A DNA stretch of 60,534 nucleotides. Origin: Chitinophaga pinensis. GTDB taxonomy: Bacteria; Bacteroidota; Bacteroidia; UKL13-3. The first letter of the stretch is position 1. Each line of letters opens with the position of its first letter. The DNA lies in contig CAMCJW010000001.1 in the NCBI GenBank assembly GCA_945875195.1, positions 1 to 60,534 of the forward strand, written 5' to 3'. Made by a program: the position numbers and the translations under genes. Below, one piece after another: positions 34,021-42,934 of this stretch. The notes beneath the pieces are model-generated. The model saw nothing but the letters and a program-made list of their open reading frames with translations, was not told where the DNA came from and ran no database searches.

Positions 34021-35493
34021 TCAGGCTTCCCTTTCAATTATTATTTCTGAAACAATCTTGCCAGAGCTCAGGCACAAAGGAATGCCGCCTCCAGGGTGAA
34101 CACTTCCGCCACAGAAATACAAACCCTTTATTTTACTAGAAAAATTAGCATGTCTTAAAAAAGCCGCATACCTATTGTTACTTGCATTTCCATACAATGA
34201 CCCTCCAAAACTAGATGTTTTACTTTCTATTAACCTAGGATCTAAAACCGATTCGCTTTCAATTAATGGTTCAATTGGCTGCTTCAATAATCTACTCAAC
34301 TTAGCCAAAATATTAACTCTTGCCCTTGCAATGTAATCGTCCCAATCTTGGCCGGTATTGGCTGGAGCATTTATCATTACAAACCAATTTTCGCAATTTA
34401 GAGGAGCATCTGAGGGCAAATATTTGCTGCTAATATTTACATAAACAGTAGGATCGTTATAAAGCTCTTTTCTTTTAAAAATATAATTGAACTCTTCTTC
34501 ATAATTTGAACTGAAGAAAATGTTGTGCAAATCCATTTCACTAAATTCTTTTTTAATTCCCCAATAAAAAATTATTGCCGAAGACGATTTCTCTTGGGCC
34601 AAGAGCTTTTCTGGGGCGGTTTGATCAGAAAGTAGCTTGCGATAAGTAGGATGAACATCCATATTGGAAACAACCAAATCAGCTAATATAATTTGTTCAC
34701 CTACAACAATTCCTTTTACGCTTCCACTATCCACTTTAATGGCATTAACCTTTTTATTAAAATGAAAATTTACACCCAATTTTTCAGCTGCAGCCATCAA
34801 AGAATTAGTAATTTGAATCATTCCATGCTTAGGAAAAAAGGTACCAATACCGTGTTCTAAATGCGGAATCATATTCAAAATTGCTGGAGCTTCAAATGGA
34901 TTAGAGCCATTATAGGTGGCAAATCGATTAAAAAATTGAACCAAATGCGGGTTTTTTAAATCGCGCTCATTTTGTTGATTCATGGTCTCAAACAAATTCA
35001 GTGAAGGTAACGCCAATATTCCTTTAAGGGCTTTTTTACTAAAATAAGTCTTCTTTAAGTGTAAACTTGATTCTAAAAAAAGTGGAGCCGTTGATTCATA
35101 TTTTTTTTGGGCAATGCTTAAATAATTAAATACCATTTGAGGGTCGACTCCAAGTTTCATTTGTAGCTCCTCTGCAAATAGCTTCTGATCGTGATAGGCA
35201 ACCAACCTAAGTCCATCTTCGTAAAAATAATGACAACCTTTTTCTATTTTTATTACCTGAAAATCCTGCGCAGGTATTTTTGCCAACGACAATAATTCTT
35301 GAACCAAGTGAGGTAAGGTAAACAGTGAAGGGCCTGCATCGAAACGATAATTACCTTGCGCAAAATCACTTAGTTTGCCACCAGGATATTCATTGGATTC
35401 AAAAATATCAACTGCAAAACCAGCATGCGCTAAACGAATGGCTGTAGCTAAACCTCCTACTCCAGCTCCTATAATGATTGCGTTCTTTTTCAA
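34021..35493 (-). CDS. CrtI-family carotenoid desaturase or related amine-oxidase-fold enzyme
   Basis: About 490 residues: the FAD-binding start KKNAIIIGAGVGGLATAIRLAHAGFAVDIFES, PGGKLSDFAQGNYRFDAGPSLFTLPHL, and the C-terminal GLYFCGGSVHPGGGIPLCLSSGKIVSE shared by CrtI-type desaturases. It is the second such protein in the region and is divergent from the receptor-crtI-crtB-idi set. It most resembles the CrtD-like subgroup (3,4-desaturase or related). The exact reaction cannot be fixed from sequence. Starts are TTG only: 35493 places the FAD motif immediately at the N terminus, while 35514 would add seven residues. Confidence 0.85.
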   Translation of the reverse strand: MKKNAIIIGAGVGGLATAIRLAHAGFAVDIFESNEYPGGKLSDFAQGNYRFDAGPSLFTLPHLVQELLSLAKIPAQDFQVIKIEKGCHYFYEDGLRLVAYHDQKLFAEELQMKLGVDPQMVFNYLSIAQKKYESTAPLFLESSLHLKKTYFSKKALKGILALPSLNLFETMNQQNERDLKNPHLVQFFNRFATYNGSNPFEAPAILNMIPHLEHGIGTFFPKHGMIQITNSLMAAAEKLGVNFHFNKKVNAIKVDSGSVKGIVVGEQIILADLVVSNMDVHPTYRKLLSDQTAPEKLLAQEKSSSAIIFYWGIKKEFSEMDLHNIFFSSNYEEEFNYIFKRKELYNDPTVYVNISSKYLPSDAPLNCENWFVMINAPANTGQDWDDYIARARVNILAKLSRLLKQPIEPLIESESVLDPRLIESKTSSFGGSLYGNASNNRYAAFLRHANFSSKIKGLYFCGGSVHPGGGIPLCLSSGKIVSEIIIEREA

Positions 35494-35586
35494 ATTCTCT
35501 AGTATTTTGCACAAGTTTTCATTTAGTGACTTTAAATGTAATACTTTTGCTTTGTTTAATATTTGCCTTAATACCTTTCTTTAAAG

Positions 35587-35594
35587 CAAATATA
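35587..35594 (-). promoter_or_regulatory. Possible -7 box of the CrtI-like gene
   Basis: On the minus strand TATATTTG matches TAnnTTTG exactly, about 95 bases before the start codon. The -33 side is not convincing. Confidence 0.3.
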
Positions 35595-35702
35595 GGCTCA
35601 ACATATAATTAAATATCACCAATTGTTATCTGGGCAAAAAAAACAAATCTCAATATTGTTTTGTTATAGATAACTTCAATTATTAAATTTAAATTAATCA
35701 AA

Positions 35703-38138
35703 ATGCTAAGAAACTTTTTTTTGATTCTAACTCTTCTACTTTTTTCTTTTGGTAAAGCCTTTGCACAAAACACCTGCGAAATCATTGGATTGGTTCAGGA
35801 TAAAAATTCTCAAGAAGCTTTAATAGGCGCAACTGTATTTTTAGAAGGAACAACGATTGGTGCTAGCACAAATGCAGAGGGCAGGTTTATTATCAAAAAT
35901 ATTCCTCCAAAATCCTATAATATCAAATTTCAGTATGTGGGTTATGTGAGCAAAACCATTTTCAATGTTGTTATAAACACAGGTAATATACAATCTTTTA
36001 ATGTTGATTTGGAACCAGAATCCAAAAGTTTAAACGAGGTGGTGGTGCAAGGACGCACCTTTGGTAAAAACACAGAAACACCCTTGTCCATTCAAAGCCT
36101 TACAGCAGAAGAAATAAAAAGTAATCCTGGGGGTAATTTCGATATCTCCAAAGTAATTCAAGCATTACCTGGTGTGGGCGGCAATACGGGAGGAGCTAGC
36201 TTTAGAAACGATATTGTTATTAGAGGTGGTGGGCCAAATGAAAACGTTTTTTATATTGATGGAATTGAAATTCCTGTGATCAATCACTTCTCCACGCAAG
36301 GAAGTTCTGGTGGGCCACAAGGAATGTTGAATGTAAGTTTTATTCAAGATGTAACGCTTGCCTCAAGCAGCTTTAACGCAAAGGTTGATAACGCGTTGTC
36401 ATCGGTATTTACGTTTAAACAAAAAGATGGAAATACCCAAAAACTACAAGGCAACTTTAGGTTAAGTGCCTCAGAGGTTGCTTTAACTCTGGATGGACCA
36501 ATAAGTAAAAATACTACCTTTTTAGCCTCGGCAAGAAAGAGCTATTTACAATTTTTATTCGCGGCAATAGATTTGCCAATCCGGCCAAATTTTTGGGATT
36601 TTCAATATAAAACAACCACTAAAATTAATGATAAAACGACCCTTACAACTTTGGGCGTAGGAGCAATTGATGTGTTTAGTTTTTCTGTTCCGAAAGAATC
36701 TACCCCAGAAAAAGAATATGCCATAAGAAGTAGTCCTAATGTTAATCAGTGGAATTATACAATTGGTGCAGTTGTTAAACGTAGGCTTCGCAATGGCTAT
36801 GTTAATTATTCTACCAGCAGAAACATGTTCAATAATAACCTAGATAGGTGGGAAGACGGGCGTGAAAACGATGAAATTTACCGTGCACTCAAGATTAGGT
36901 CTCAAGAAATTGAAAACAAATTTAGGGTTGATGTGAATCGCTATTCTGGAAAATGGAAATACACCTATGGAGGCATGTTTCAATATGTTAAATACAATAA
37001 CCAAACTTACAATAAAATAAACAATGGCGTTTATGATACTGCTGGAGTTCAAATTGCACCGCCTTTGGTTATCAACTTTAATACTGCCATTGAGTTTTTT
37101 AAAGGTGGGTTGTTTGGCGATGTTTCTAGAAGAATGTTAAACGATAGGTTGAATATCAACTTTGGATTAAGAACTGATTTGAACTCATTTACCAACGAAG
37201 GCTTGAACCCATTCAAAACTATATCTCCTAGAATTTCGGGAAGCTACGCTTTAACAGAAAAATTGTCGCTAAATGCAACAGTTGGACGCTACTTTAAAAC
37301 TCCTATTTATACTGTTTTAGGCTTTAAAGATAACGCAGGAAACTTTGTAAATAAAGACAACAAATATATTTCATGTAATCATTTTGTAACTGGCATAGAA
37401 TACCTGCCAACTGCTAGCTCACGAATTACAGTTGAAACTTTTTACAAGCAATACAATAACTACCCCATATCTGCTTATAATGGAATTTCATTGGCAAATA
37501 TGGGTGCTGATTTCAATATTTTAGGTAATGAGAAAACAAGCTCTAGTGGCAAAGGAAGGGCTTATGGTTTTGAAGTTTTCTTTCAACAAAAACTGAGTAA
37601 AAATATTTTTGCTACTATATCTTATACTTGGTTTGTAAGTGAATTTAGCGGCTCTGACAATATACTTAAACCCTCTGCTTGGGACAACAGAAATCTTATT
37701 TCAACCATATTGGGTTACAAGTTTAAAAAAGGTTGGGAAATTGGTGTCAAATATCGTTTTGCAGGTGGATCTCCTTATACGCCGTTTGACTTAGAGGCCT
37801 CTCAAGCCAATTATCTGAGCACGGGAAATGGGGTATTTGATTACAAGCAACTAAACACCCTAAGAGTTGGACCATTCCAACAATTAGATTTGCGCATTGA
37901 TAAGAAAATGAATTTTAAGCACACAACATTAGACCTATTTATTGATATTCAAAATGCACTGCTTATTGCTTCAGAATCTTTTCCTTCCTACACCTTTCAA
38001 AGAACAGCAGATAATACCAACTGGCAATCAACTGATGGCAAAGCTGTGCAAACTAATGGTACAAATGCCATACCTGTGATTTTAAATAATGCCAGCAATA
38101 CCGTTATTCCTACTTTTGGACTGATAATAGAATTCTAA
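35703..38138 (+). CDS. TonB-dependent outer-membrane receptor
   Basis: 811 residues: signal peptide (to about AFA-Q22), a CarboxypepD_reg-like domain (about 25-110: IIGLVQDKNSQEALIGATVFLEGTTIGASTNAEGRF), the plug (about 115-230: SAEEI... here LTAEEIKSNPGGNFDISKVIQALPGV, DIVIRGGGPNENVFYIDGIEIP), and the 22-strand barrel ending IPTFGLIIEF with the terminal Phe. The ligand is unknown. It is followed after 26 bases by crtI, with which it is probably co-transcribed, an unusual partner for a carotenoid gene. No SusD-like gene accompanies it. Confidence 0.93.
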   Translation: MLRNFFLILTLLLFSFGKAFAQNTCEIIGLVQDKNSQEALIGATVFLEGTTIGASTNAEGRFIIKNIPPKSYNIKFQYVGYVSKTIFNVVINTGNIQSFNVDLEPESKSLNEVVVQGRTFGKNTETPLSIQSLTAEEIKSNPGGNFDISKVIQALPGVGGNTGGASFRNDIVIRGGGPNENVFYIDGIEIPVINHFSTQGSSGGPQGMLNVSFIQDVTLASSSFNAKVDNALSSVFTFKQKDGNTQKLQGNFRLSASEVALTLDGPISKNTTFLASARKSYLQFLFAAIDLPIRPNFWDFQYKTTTKINDKTTLTTLGVGAIDVFSFSVPKESTPEKEYAIRSSPNVNQWNYTIGAVVKRRLRNGYVNYSTSRNMFNNNLDRWEDGRENDEIYRALKIRSQEIENKFRVDVNRYSGKWKYTYGGMFQYVKYNNQTYNKINNGVYDTAGVQIAPPLVINFNTAIEFFKGGLFGDVSRRMLNDRLNINFGLRTDLNSFTNEGLNPFKTISPRISGSYALTEKLSLNATVGRYFKTPIYTVLGFKDNAGNFVNKDNKYISCNHFVTGIEYLPTASSRITVETFYKQYNNYPISAYNGISLANMGADFNILGNEKTSSSGKGRAYGFEVFFQQKLSKNIFATISYTWFVSEFSGSDNILKPSAWDNRNLISTILGYKFKKGWEIGVKYRFAGGSPYTPFDLEASQANYLSTGNGVFDYKQLNTLRVGPFQQLDLRIDKKMNFKHTTLDLFIDIQNALLIASESFPSYTFQRTADNTNWQSTDGKAVQTNGTNAIPVILNNASNTVIPTFGLIIEF

Positions 38139-38164
38139 ACAATTAACAATAGATTTGGATACAA

Positions 38165-39649
38165 ATGGGAAGAAAGAAAGCAATAGTAATTGGGTCTGGT
38201 GTGGCAGGATTATCTGCAGCAAGTTACCTTGCCAAAGAAGGTTATTCGGTGACCATTCTTGAGAAAAATGAGCAAACTGGTGGAAGGGCAAGAAAATTTA
38301 GTGCCCAAGGATTTACCTTTGATATGGGCCCAAGTTGGTATTGGATGCCCGATGTGTTTGAAAAATATTACCAGGATTTTGGCTATACCACCTCAGATTT
38401 TTACGAATTAATTCGCTTAAGTCCTAGTTACCGGGTTATTTCCAAAAGTGGGGAAGCAATTGATATTCCTGCAAACATGGATGAACTTGAGGCCTTGTTT
38501 GAAAAATTTGAGCCTGGCTCAGCAACCAGATTACGTGGGTTTTTAAGTGAGGCAAAATACAAATATGAAGTAGGAATAAACGACCTTGTTTATAAACCTA
38601 GTTTAAGCCTACTTGAATTTGCTGATGTTCGTTTGCTTAAAGGTCTGCTAAAAATGGATGTTTTGAGTAATATGCGCAAGCACATTGCTAGTATTGTAAG
38701 TAACCCCTTTTTACAAGAACTTCTTGAGTTTCCGGTACTGTTTTTGGGCGCATTACCACAAAACACACCTGCATTATATAGCTTAATGAATTACGCAGAC
38801 ATGCAGCTAGGTACTTGGTATCCTCAGGGCGGCATGCATCTTTTTATACAGGCTTTTCAAACAATTGCTGAAAAATTAGGGGTTACTATATTGTTGAACC
38901 AAGAGGTTATTTCGGTTGATACGAAACAAGGGAGTATAATTGCTGTTAATACTACAGATCAAACTTATTTGGCTGATGTGGTTATCAATGCCAGTGATTA
39001 CCACCACATGGATCAGGTGATACTAAGTCCTGAAAATCGCAGCTATTCGCCATCCTATTGGGCGAAAAGAAAGATGGCTCCTTCTTGTTTATTGTATTAT
39101 GTTGGGGTTAACAAAAAAATAACAAATCTATTACACCATAACCTATTTTTTGATACCGACTTCAACTTACATTCTAAAGAAATTTACACCACCCCAAGCT
39201 GGCCAACAAAACCACTATTTTATGCTTCAGCTCCAAGCAAAACAGATCCTTCTGTAGCGCCAGATGGTTGTGAAAACTTGTTTCTTTTAATTCCTATTGC
39301 ACCCGGATTAGAAGGCGACAATGAGAAGTTACGAGACAAATATTTTGAACTAATTATTAAAAGGTTGGAGCAGCAAACTGGAGAATCTATTTTGCCTTTT
39401 GTAATCTATAAACGCAGTTATAGTGTGAATGATTTTAAGGAAGATTACCATGCCTTTAAAGGAAATGCCTATGGATTGGCTAATACCTTGGATCAAACCG
39501 CTATATTAAAGCCTAGCTTAAAAAGCAAAAAACTTAAAAATTTATTTTATGCAGGTCAATTAACGGTACCCGGACCTGGTGTTCCACCCAGCATAATTAG
39601 TGGAAAGGTTGCAGCCATGCAAGTGGTCAAAGAATTTGGTAACGGTTAA
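38165..39649 (+). CDS. crtI: Phytoene desaturase
   Basis: Desaturates phytoene stepwise to lycopene using FAD. 494 residues with KKAIVIGSGVAGLSAASYLAKEGYSVTILEKN at the start, GGRARKFSAQGFTFDMGPSWYWMPDVFEKYY as the substrate-region signature, and the C-terminal FYAGQLTVPGPGVPPSIISGKVAAMQV typical of bacterial CrtI. The length is standard. First carotenoid gene of the plus-strand set (crtI, crtB, unknown protein, idi). It starts 26 bases after the TonB receptor. Confidence 0.94.
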   Translation: MGRKKAIVIGSGVAGLSAASYLAKEGYSVTILEKNEQTGGRARKFSAQGFTFDMGPSWYWMPDVFEKYYQDFGYTTSDFYELIRLSPSYRVISKSGEAIDIPANMDELEALFEKFEPGSATRLRGFLSEAKYKYEVGINDLVYKPSLSLLEFADVRLLKGLLKMDVLSNMRKHIASIVSNPFLQELLEFPVLFLGALPQNTPALYSLMNYADMQLGTWYPQGGMHLFIQAFQTIAEKLGVTILLNQEVISVDTKQGSIIAVNTTDQTYLADVVINASDYHHMDQVILSPENRSYSPSYWAKRKMAPSCLLYYVGVNKKITNLLHHNLFFDTDFNLHSKEIYTTPSWPTKPLFYASAPSKTDPSVAPDGCENLFLLIPIAPGLEGDNEKLRDKYFELIIKRLEQQTGESILPFVIYKRSYSVNDFKEDYHAFKGNAYGLANTLDQTAILKPSLKSKKLKNLFYAGQLTVPGPGVPPSIISGKVAAMQVVKEFGNG

Positions 39650-39761
39650 TTCATTTGTTTCTAAAAATAAATTTTTCTATTTTTGATTGAATTAAAAACA
39701 AATTAGCGCTTTCTCACATTATACCTATACAATTAATATTTTTAGCTATCTTTACCTTTCA

Positions 39762-40598
39762 ATGAAATCAATCTTCGACAAAATCTCAATTAAAAGCAGC
39801 AGGTTGGTAACTAAAACTTATAGTACATCCTTTTCATTGGGAATTAGTTTCTTGTCGAAACGGTTTCAAGATCCCATTTACGCAGTGTATGGTTTTGTTA
39901 GGTTGGCCGATGAAATTGTTGATTCTTTTCATGGTTATCCAAAAAGACAATTGTTGGAAGAATTCAAGGAGGAAACGTATAAATCTATTAACAGGGGAAT
40001 TAGCACTAATCTAATTCTAAATAGCTTCCAGCAAGTTGTGCATGAATACAACATTGACCATTCTAGTATTGAAACTTTTTTGAAAAGTATGGAAATGGAT
40101 TTAATGTTAAACACATACACACAAGATGGTTATGAAAACTACATTTTAGGATCTGCCGAAGTAGTTGGCTTAATGTGTTTAAGGGTTTTTGTTGAAGGAG
40201 ATAACCAGCAATATGAAAAGCTTAAACCCTATGCAATGAAATTAGGTTCAGCTTTTCAAAAAATAAATTTTTTACGCGATTTCAGAGCTGATAAAGAAGA
40301 TTTGGGAAGGATTTACTTTCCTCAAATGAAGGATAATGATTTCACAGAGGAAGTGAAAAAAGAAATTGAACTAGACATTCTTAAAGACTTTGAATCTGGC
40401 TATCAAGGTATTAAACTCCTGCCAAAAGACACTCGATTTGGTGTTTACGTAGCTTATATTTATTACTCTAGGTTATTAAATAAAATAACCCAGTTACCCG
40501 CCCAAAAAATAATAGAGGAGAGAATTCGAATAAGTAATAAGCAAAAATATGCTTTGTTTTTTGGCTCGTATTTGAGGCATAGCCTTAATATGTTATAG
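39762..40598 (+). CDS. crtB: Phytoene synthase
   Basis: Condenses two geranylgeranyl diphosphates to phytoene. 278 residues with the two Asp-rich substrate-binding motifs: DEIVD at 50-54 (after YGFVRLA) and LRDFRADKEDLGRIYFP near 175-190. Also present is the start TYSTSFSLGISFLSKRFQDPIYAVYGFVRL. A 112-base gap separates it from crtI, while its TAG stop overlaps a GTG of the next gene by one base. Confidence 0.95.
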   Translation: MKSIFDKISIKSSRLVTKTYSTSFSLGISFLSKRFQDPIYAVYGFVRLADEIVDSFHGYPKRQLLEEFKEETYKSINRGISTNLILNSFQQVVHEYNIDHSSIETFLKSMEMDLMLNTYTQDGYENYILGSAEVVGLMCLRVFVEGDNQQYEKLKPYAMKLGSAFQKINFLRDFRADKEDLGRIYFPQMKDNDFTEEVKKEIELDILKDFESGYQGIKLLPKDTRFGVYVAYIYYSRLLNKITQLPAQKIIEERIRISNKQKYALFFGSYLRHSLNML

Positions 40599-40606
40599 TG
40601 AACAGC

Positions 40607-41092
40607 ATGCTTTATTTGTTTTCTTGCCTGATCCTATTAACCCCTATAAATGATAAAGATTTACTTACTATGCGCGCTGAATATTACCAAGCCATCAATA
40701 GCGAGGAAATTGCAATTAAGTTAGACAAAGAATTAGGCGCAATTAGCAATAAAACGTTTTTACAAATGGGCTATTTTGGTGCAAATAAAATGATACTTGC
40801 CAAATTTGCCTTTTGGCCTAATACCAAATATGCTTTGTTTGTTGATGGTAAAGCAATTTTGGAAGAGGCAATTAAAAACGATTCAAAAAATATTGAATTG
40901 ATTTTCCTGCGTTATCCAGTTCAACTAAACGCACCATCCATATTAGATTATAATCAAAATGTGGCAAGCGATAAAAAAATACTCGTTAACGAAGTAAAAT
41001 CAATAAAAGACAAAGATTTGAAAACTCGAATTTTGGCGTTTCTATTAAGTGATGGTAAATTAACGGAAGCGGAAAGGAAAGCTATTCAATGA
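40607..41092 (+). CDS. Unknown secreted or membrane-associated protein in the carotenoid operon
   Basis: 161 residues from the ATG at 40607. A GTG at 40598 overlaps the crtB stop and is also possible. A hydrophobic start (MLYLFSCLILLTPIN) suggests export or membrane contact. The body is mixed alpha/beta with no recognisable motif. Its stop overlaps the idi start as ATGA, so expression is tightly tied to crtB and idi. I do not recognise the family, but its position suggests a role in carotenoid metabolism or handling. Confidence 0.75.
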   Translation: MLYLFSCLILLTPINDKDLLTMRAEYYQAINSEEIAIKLDKELGAISNKTFLQMGYFGANKMILAKFAFWPNTKYALFVDGKAILEEAIKNDSKNIELIFLRYPVQLNAPSILDYNQNVASDKKILVNEVKSIKDKDLKTRILAFLLSDGKLTEAERKAIQ

Positions 41093-41601
41093 GCCCCGAA
41101 ATGGTAATTCTTGTTGATGAAAACGATAATCAAATTGGGTTCATGGAAAAACAAGAAGCACATGAAAAAGGAGTGCTTCATCGAGCATTTTCTGTTTTAG
41201 TCTTTAACTCTAAAGGAGAGCTTCTGTTACAACAAAGAGCTTTAAATAAATATCATTCTGGTGGCTTATGGACCAATACCTGCTGCTCTCATCCTCGCCA
41301 AGGCGAAACAACCGAAGAAGCGGCCCACCGCAGATTAAAAGAAGAAATGGGTTTCGATTGCCCACTCAAACTTCATCAGTCATTCATCTACAAAGCGCCG
41401 TTTGAAAATGGACTAACCGAACATGAATTAGACTATATTTATATTGGACAATACAACGAAAATCCCCAATTTAATCCTGTAGAAGTGCATACTTTTAAAT
41501 GGATTTCTATGGAAGAATTATACACTCAATTAACATTGGAACCTAAGCAATTTACTGTTTGGTTTAAGATGATAATGGATCATTATTTGACTGATAAGTA
41601 G
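41089..41601 (+). CDS. idi: Isopentenyl-diphosphate delta-isomerase (type 1)
   Basis: Interconverts IPP and DMAPP to supply C5 units for carotenoids. 170 residues of the Nudix fold: VLHRAFSVLVFNSKGELLLQQRALNKYHSGGLWTNTCCSHPRQGETTEEAAHRRLKEEMGFDCPL carries the catalytic Cys in TNTCCSHP and the Nudix box, and HELDYIYIGQY supplies the Glu pair region. Start overlaps the stop of the preceding gene (ATGA). Confidence 0.96.
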   Translation: MSPEMVILVDENDNQIGFMEKQEAHEKGVLHRAFSVLVFNSKGELLLQQRALNKYHSGGLWTNTCCSHPRQGETTEEAAHRRLKEEMGFDCPLKLHQSFIYKAPFENGLTEHELDYIYIGQYNENPQFNPVEVHTFKWISMEELYTQLTLEPKQFTVWFKMIMDHYLTDK

Positions 41602-41730
41602 TGTTTTAAAATCATTTTTTCATTCAAAGTAGGCAACATAAGCTTTATTGCTACTGCAATTGGTAGTTTCTATGCCATGAATCAAGCATTTTTTCATAAT
41701 ATTCCTCCGAAAATTGTATTTTCGCACTTT

Positions 41731-42102
41731 ATGAGTGTACGTCAAGAGAAGTTTGCCGGTTTAATCCAACAACACCTAGCAGAAATTTTCCAACGCAATT
41801 CTGAATATGTTAACAGAGAATTTGTTACCATCAGTAAAGTGGAAATTTCGCCAGATTTGGGTTATGCCAAAGTTTATATTAGCCTAATTAAAAAAGAAGG
41901 AAGAGATGCATTGATGAAATGTGTGAACCTACACAACCCTCAAATAAGAAAACAATTGGCAACGAAAGTGCGAAATCAAGCCAGAATAGTTCCAGAACTC
42001 AACTTTTTACTTGATGATAGTCTTGATTATGTATTCCATATGGATGAAGTAATGAAACGCATTAACGAAGAAGACGAAAGAAAAAGAAACGAAAACAATT
42101 AA
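41731..42102 (+). CDS. rbfA: Ribosome-binding factor A
   Basis: Assists late 30S maturation at the 16S rRNA 5' helix. The conserved protein starts MSVRQEKFAGLIQQHLAEIFQRNSE and continues VTISKVEISPDLGYAKVYISL, IRKQLATKVRNQARIVPELNFLLDDSLDY. 123 residues from the ATG at 41731, the usual length. The open frame extends upstream to 41677, but that segment includes a TATTTTCG -7-like box near 41717-41724 and is not conserved-looking. Confidence 0.93.
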   Translation: MSVRQEKFAGLIQQHLAEIFQRNSEYVNREFVTISKVEISPDLGYAKVYISLIKKEGRDALMKCVNLHNPQIRKQLATKVRNQARIVPELNFLLDDSLDYVFHMDEVMKRINEEDERKRNENN

Positions 42103-42119
42103 ATTACGAGTTTTATCCA

Positions 42120-42926
42120 ATGAATTACGATCCAATTAAAAAAGACCTTGGTATAGTTTTTAATCAAAATACCTTTTTAAGAAAGATATTTTATTCCCTT
42201 TTAGATTTGCTATTGCTCCGCACTTGGCATGTTCACAGAGAATTAAAATTGTGGATGAAAAACAATTCTTCTGCCCTGATCTTAGATGCAGGATCGGGCT
42301 TTGGTCAATATAGTTTTTTCATGGCTAAACAAAGTCGCCAATACATTATTGAAGCTGTTGATGTGAAAGATGATCAAATAGCAGATTGCAATCAATTTTT
42401 TAATAAATGTAACCTTGGCAACGCCACGTTTGCAATAGGTGATTTAACCAAGCCCATTGCTCAAAACAAATACGACTTGGTAATGTGCGTAGATGTAATG
42501 GAACATATTTTAGAAGATGTAACCGTTTTCAAAAACTTCAACCAAGCCATGAAACCAGGGGCAATGCTTTTAATTTCAACTCCTAGCGACCAAGGAGGTA
42601 GCGATGTTCATGAAGAAACTGGAGAAAGTTTTATCGGTGAACATGTTCGCGATGGTTACCCTGTTGAAGAAATGGCAGAAAAACTAAAGCAAGCTGGTTT
42701 TTCCAAAATGGAGATTTTATACAGCTATGGAAATCCTGGTAAAATTGCTTGGCGTTTAAGCATGAAATACCCGATGCTCCTGCTCAATACCAGTAAAATA
42801 TTTTTTGTCTTAATTCCGTTCTATTATTTACTTACCTATCCTTTTAGTTTCTTACTAAACTGGATAGATACCAATACAACCCATAAAACAGGTACTGGCT
42901 TAATTGTAAAAGCTTGGAAATCCTAA
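42120..42926 (+). CDS. Class I SAM-dependent methyltransferase
   Basis: 268 residues with the SAM-binding loop LILDAGSGFGQYSFF, acidic EAVDVKDDQI, and the post-motif YDLVMCVDVMEHILEDV, as in Methyltransf_11/25 proteins. A hydrophobic C-terminal stretch (about 225-250, FFVLIPFYYLLTYPFSFLLN) suggests membrane association. Substrate unknown. It sits between rbfA (17-base gap) and a LolE-like permease (8-base gap) and is probably in one unit with them. Confidence 0.88.
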   Translation: MNYDPIKKDLGIVFNQNTFLRKIFYSLLDLLLLRTWHVHRELKLWMKNNSSALILDAGSGFGQYSFFMAKQSRQYIIEAVDVKDDQIADCNQFFNKCNLGNATFAIGDLTKPIAQNKYDLVMCVDVMEHILEDVTVFKNFNQAMKPGAMLLISTPSDQGGSDVHEETGESFIGEHVRDGYPVEEMAEKLKQAGFSKMEILYSYGNPGKIAWRLSMKYPMLLLNTSKIFFVLIPFYYLLTYPFSFLLNWIDTNTTHKTGTGLIVKAWKS

Positions 42927-42934
42927 AATGACAG

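Noticed and set aside
41677..41730. Longer N terminus of RbfA
   Set aside because: The conserved RbfA start is at 41731 and the extra 18 codons include a -7-like box.
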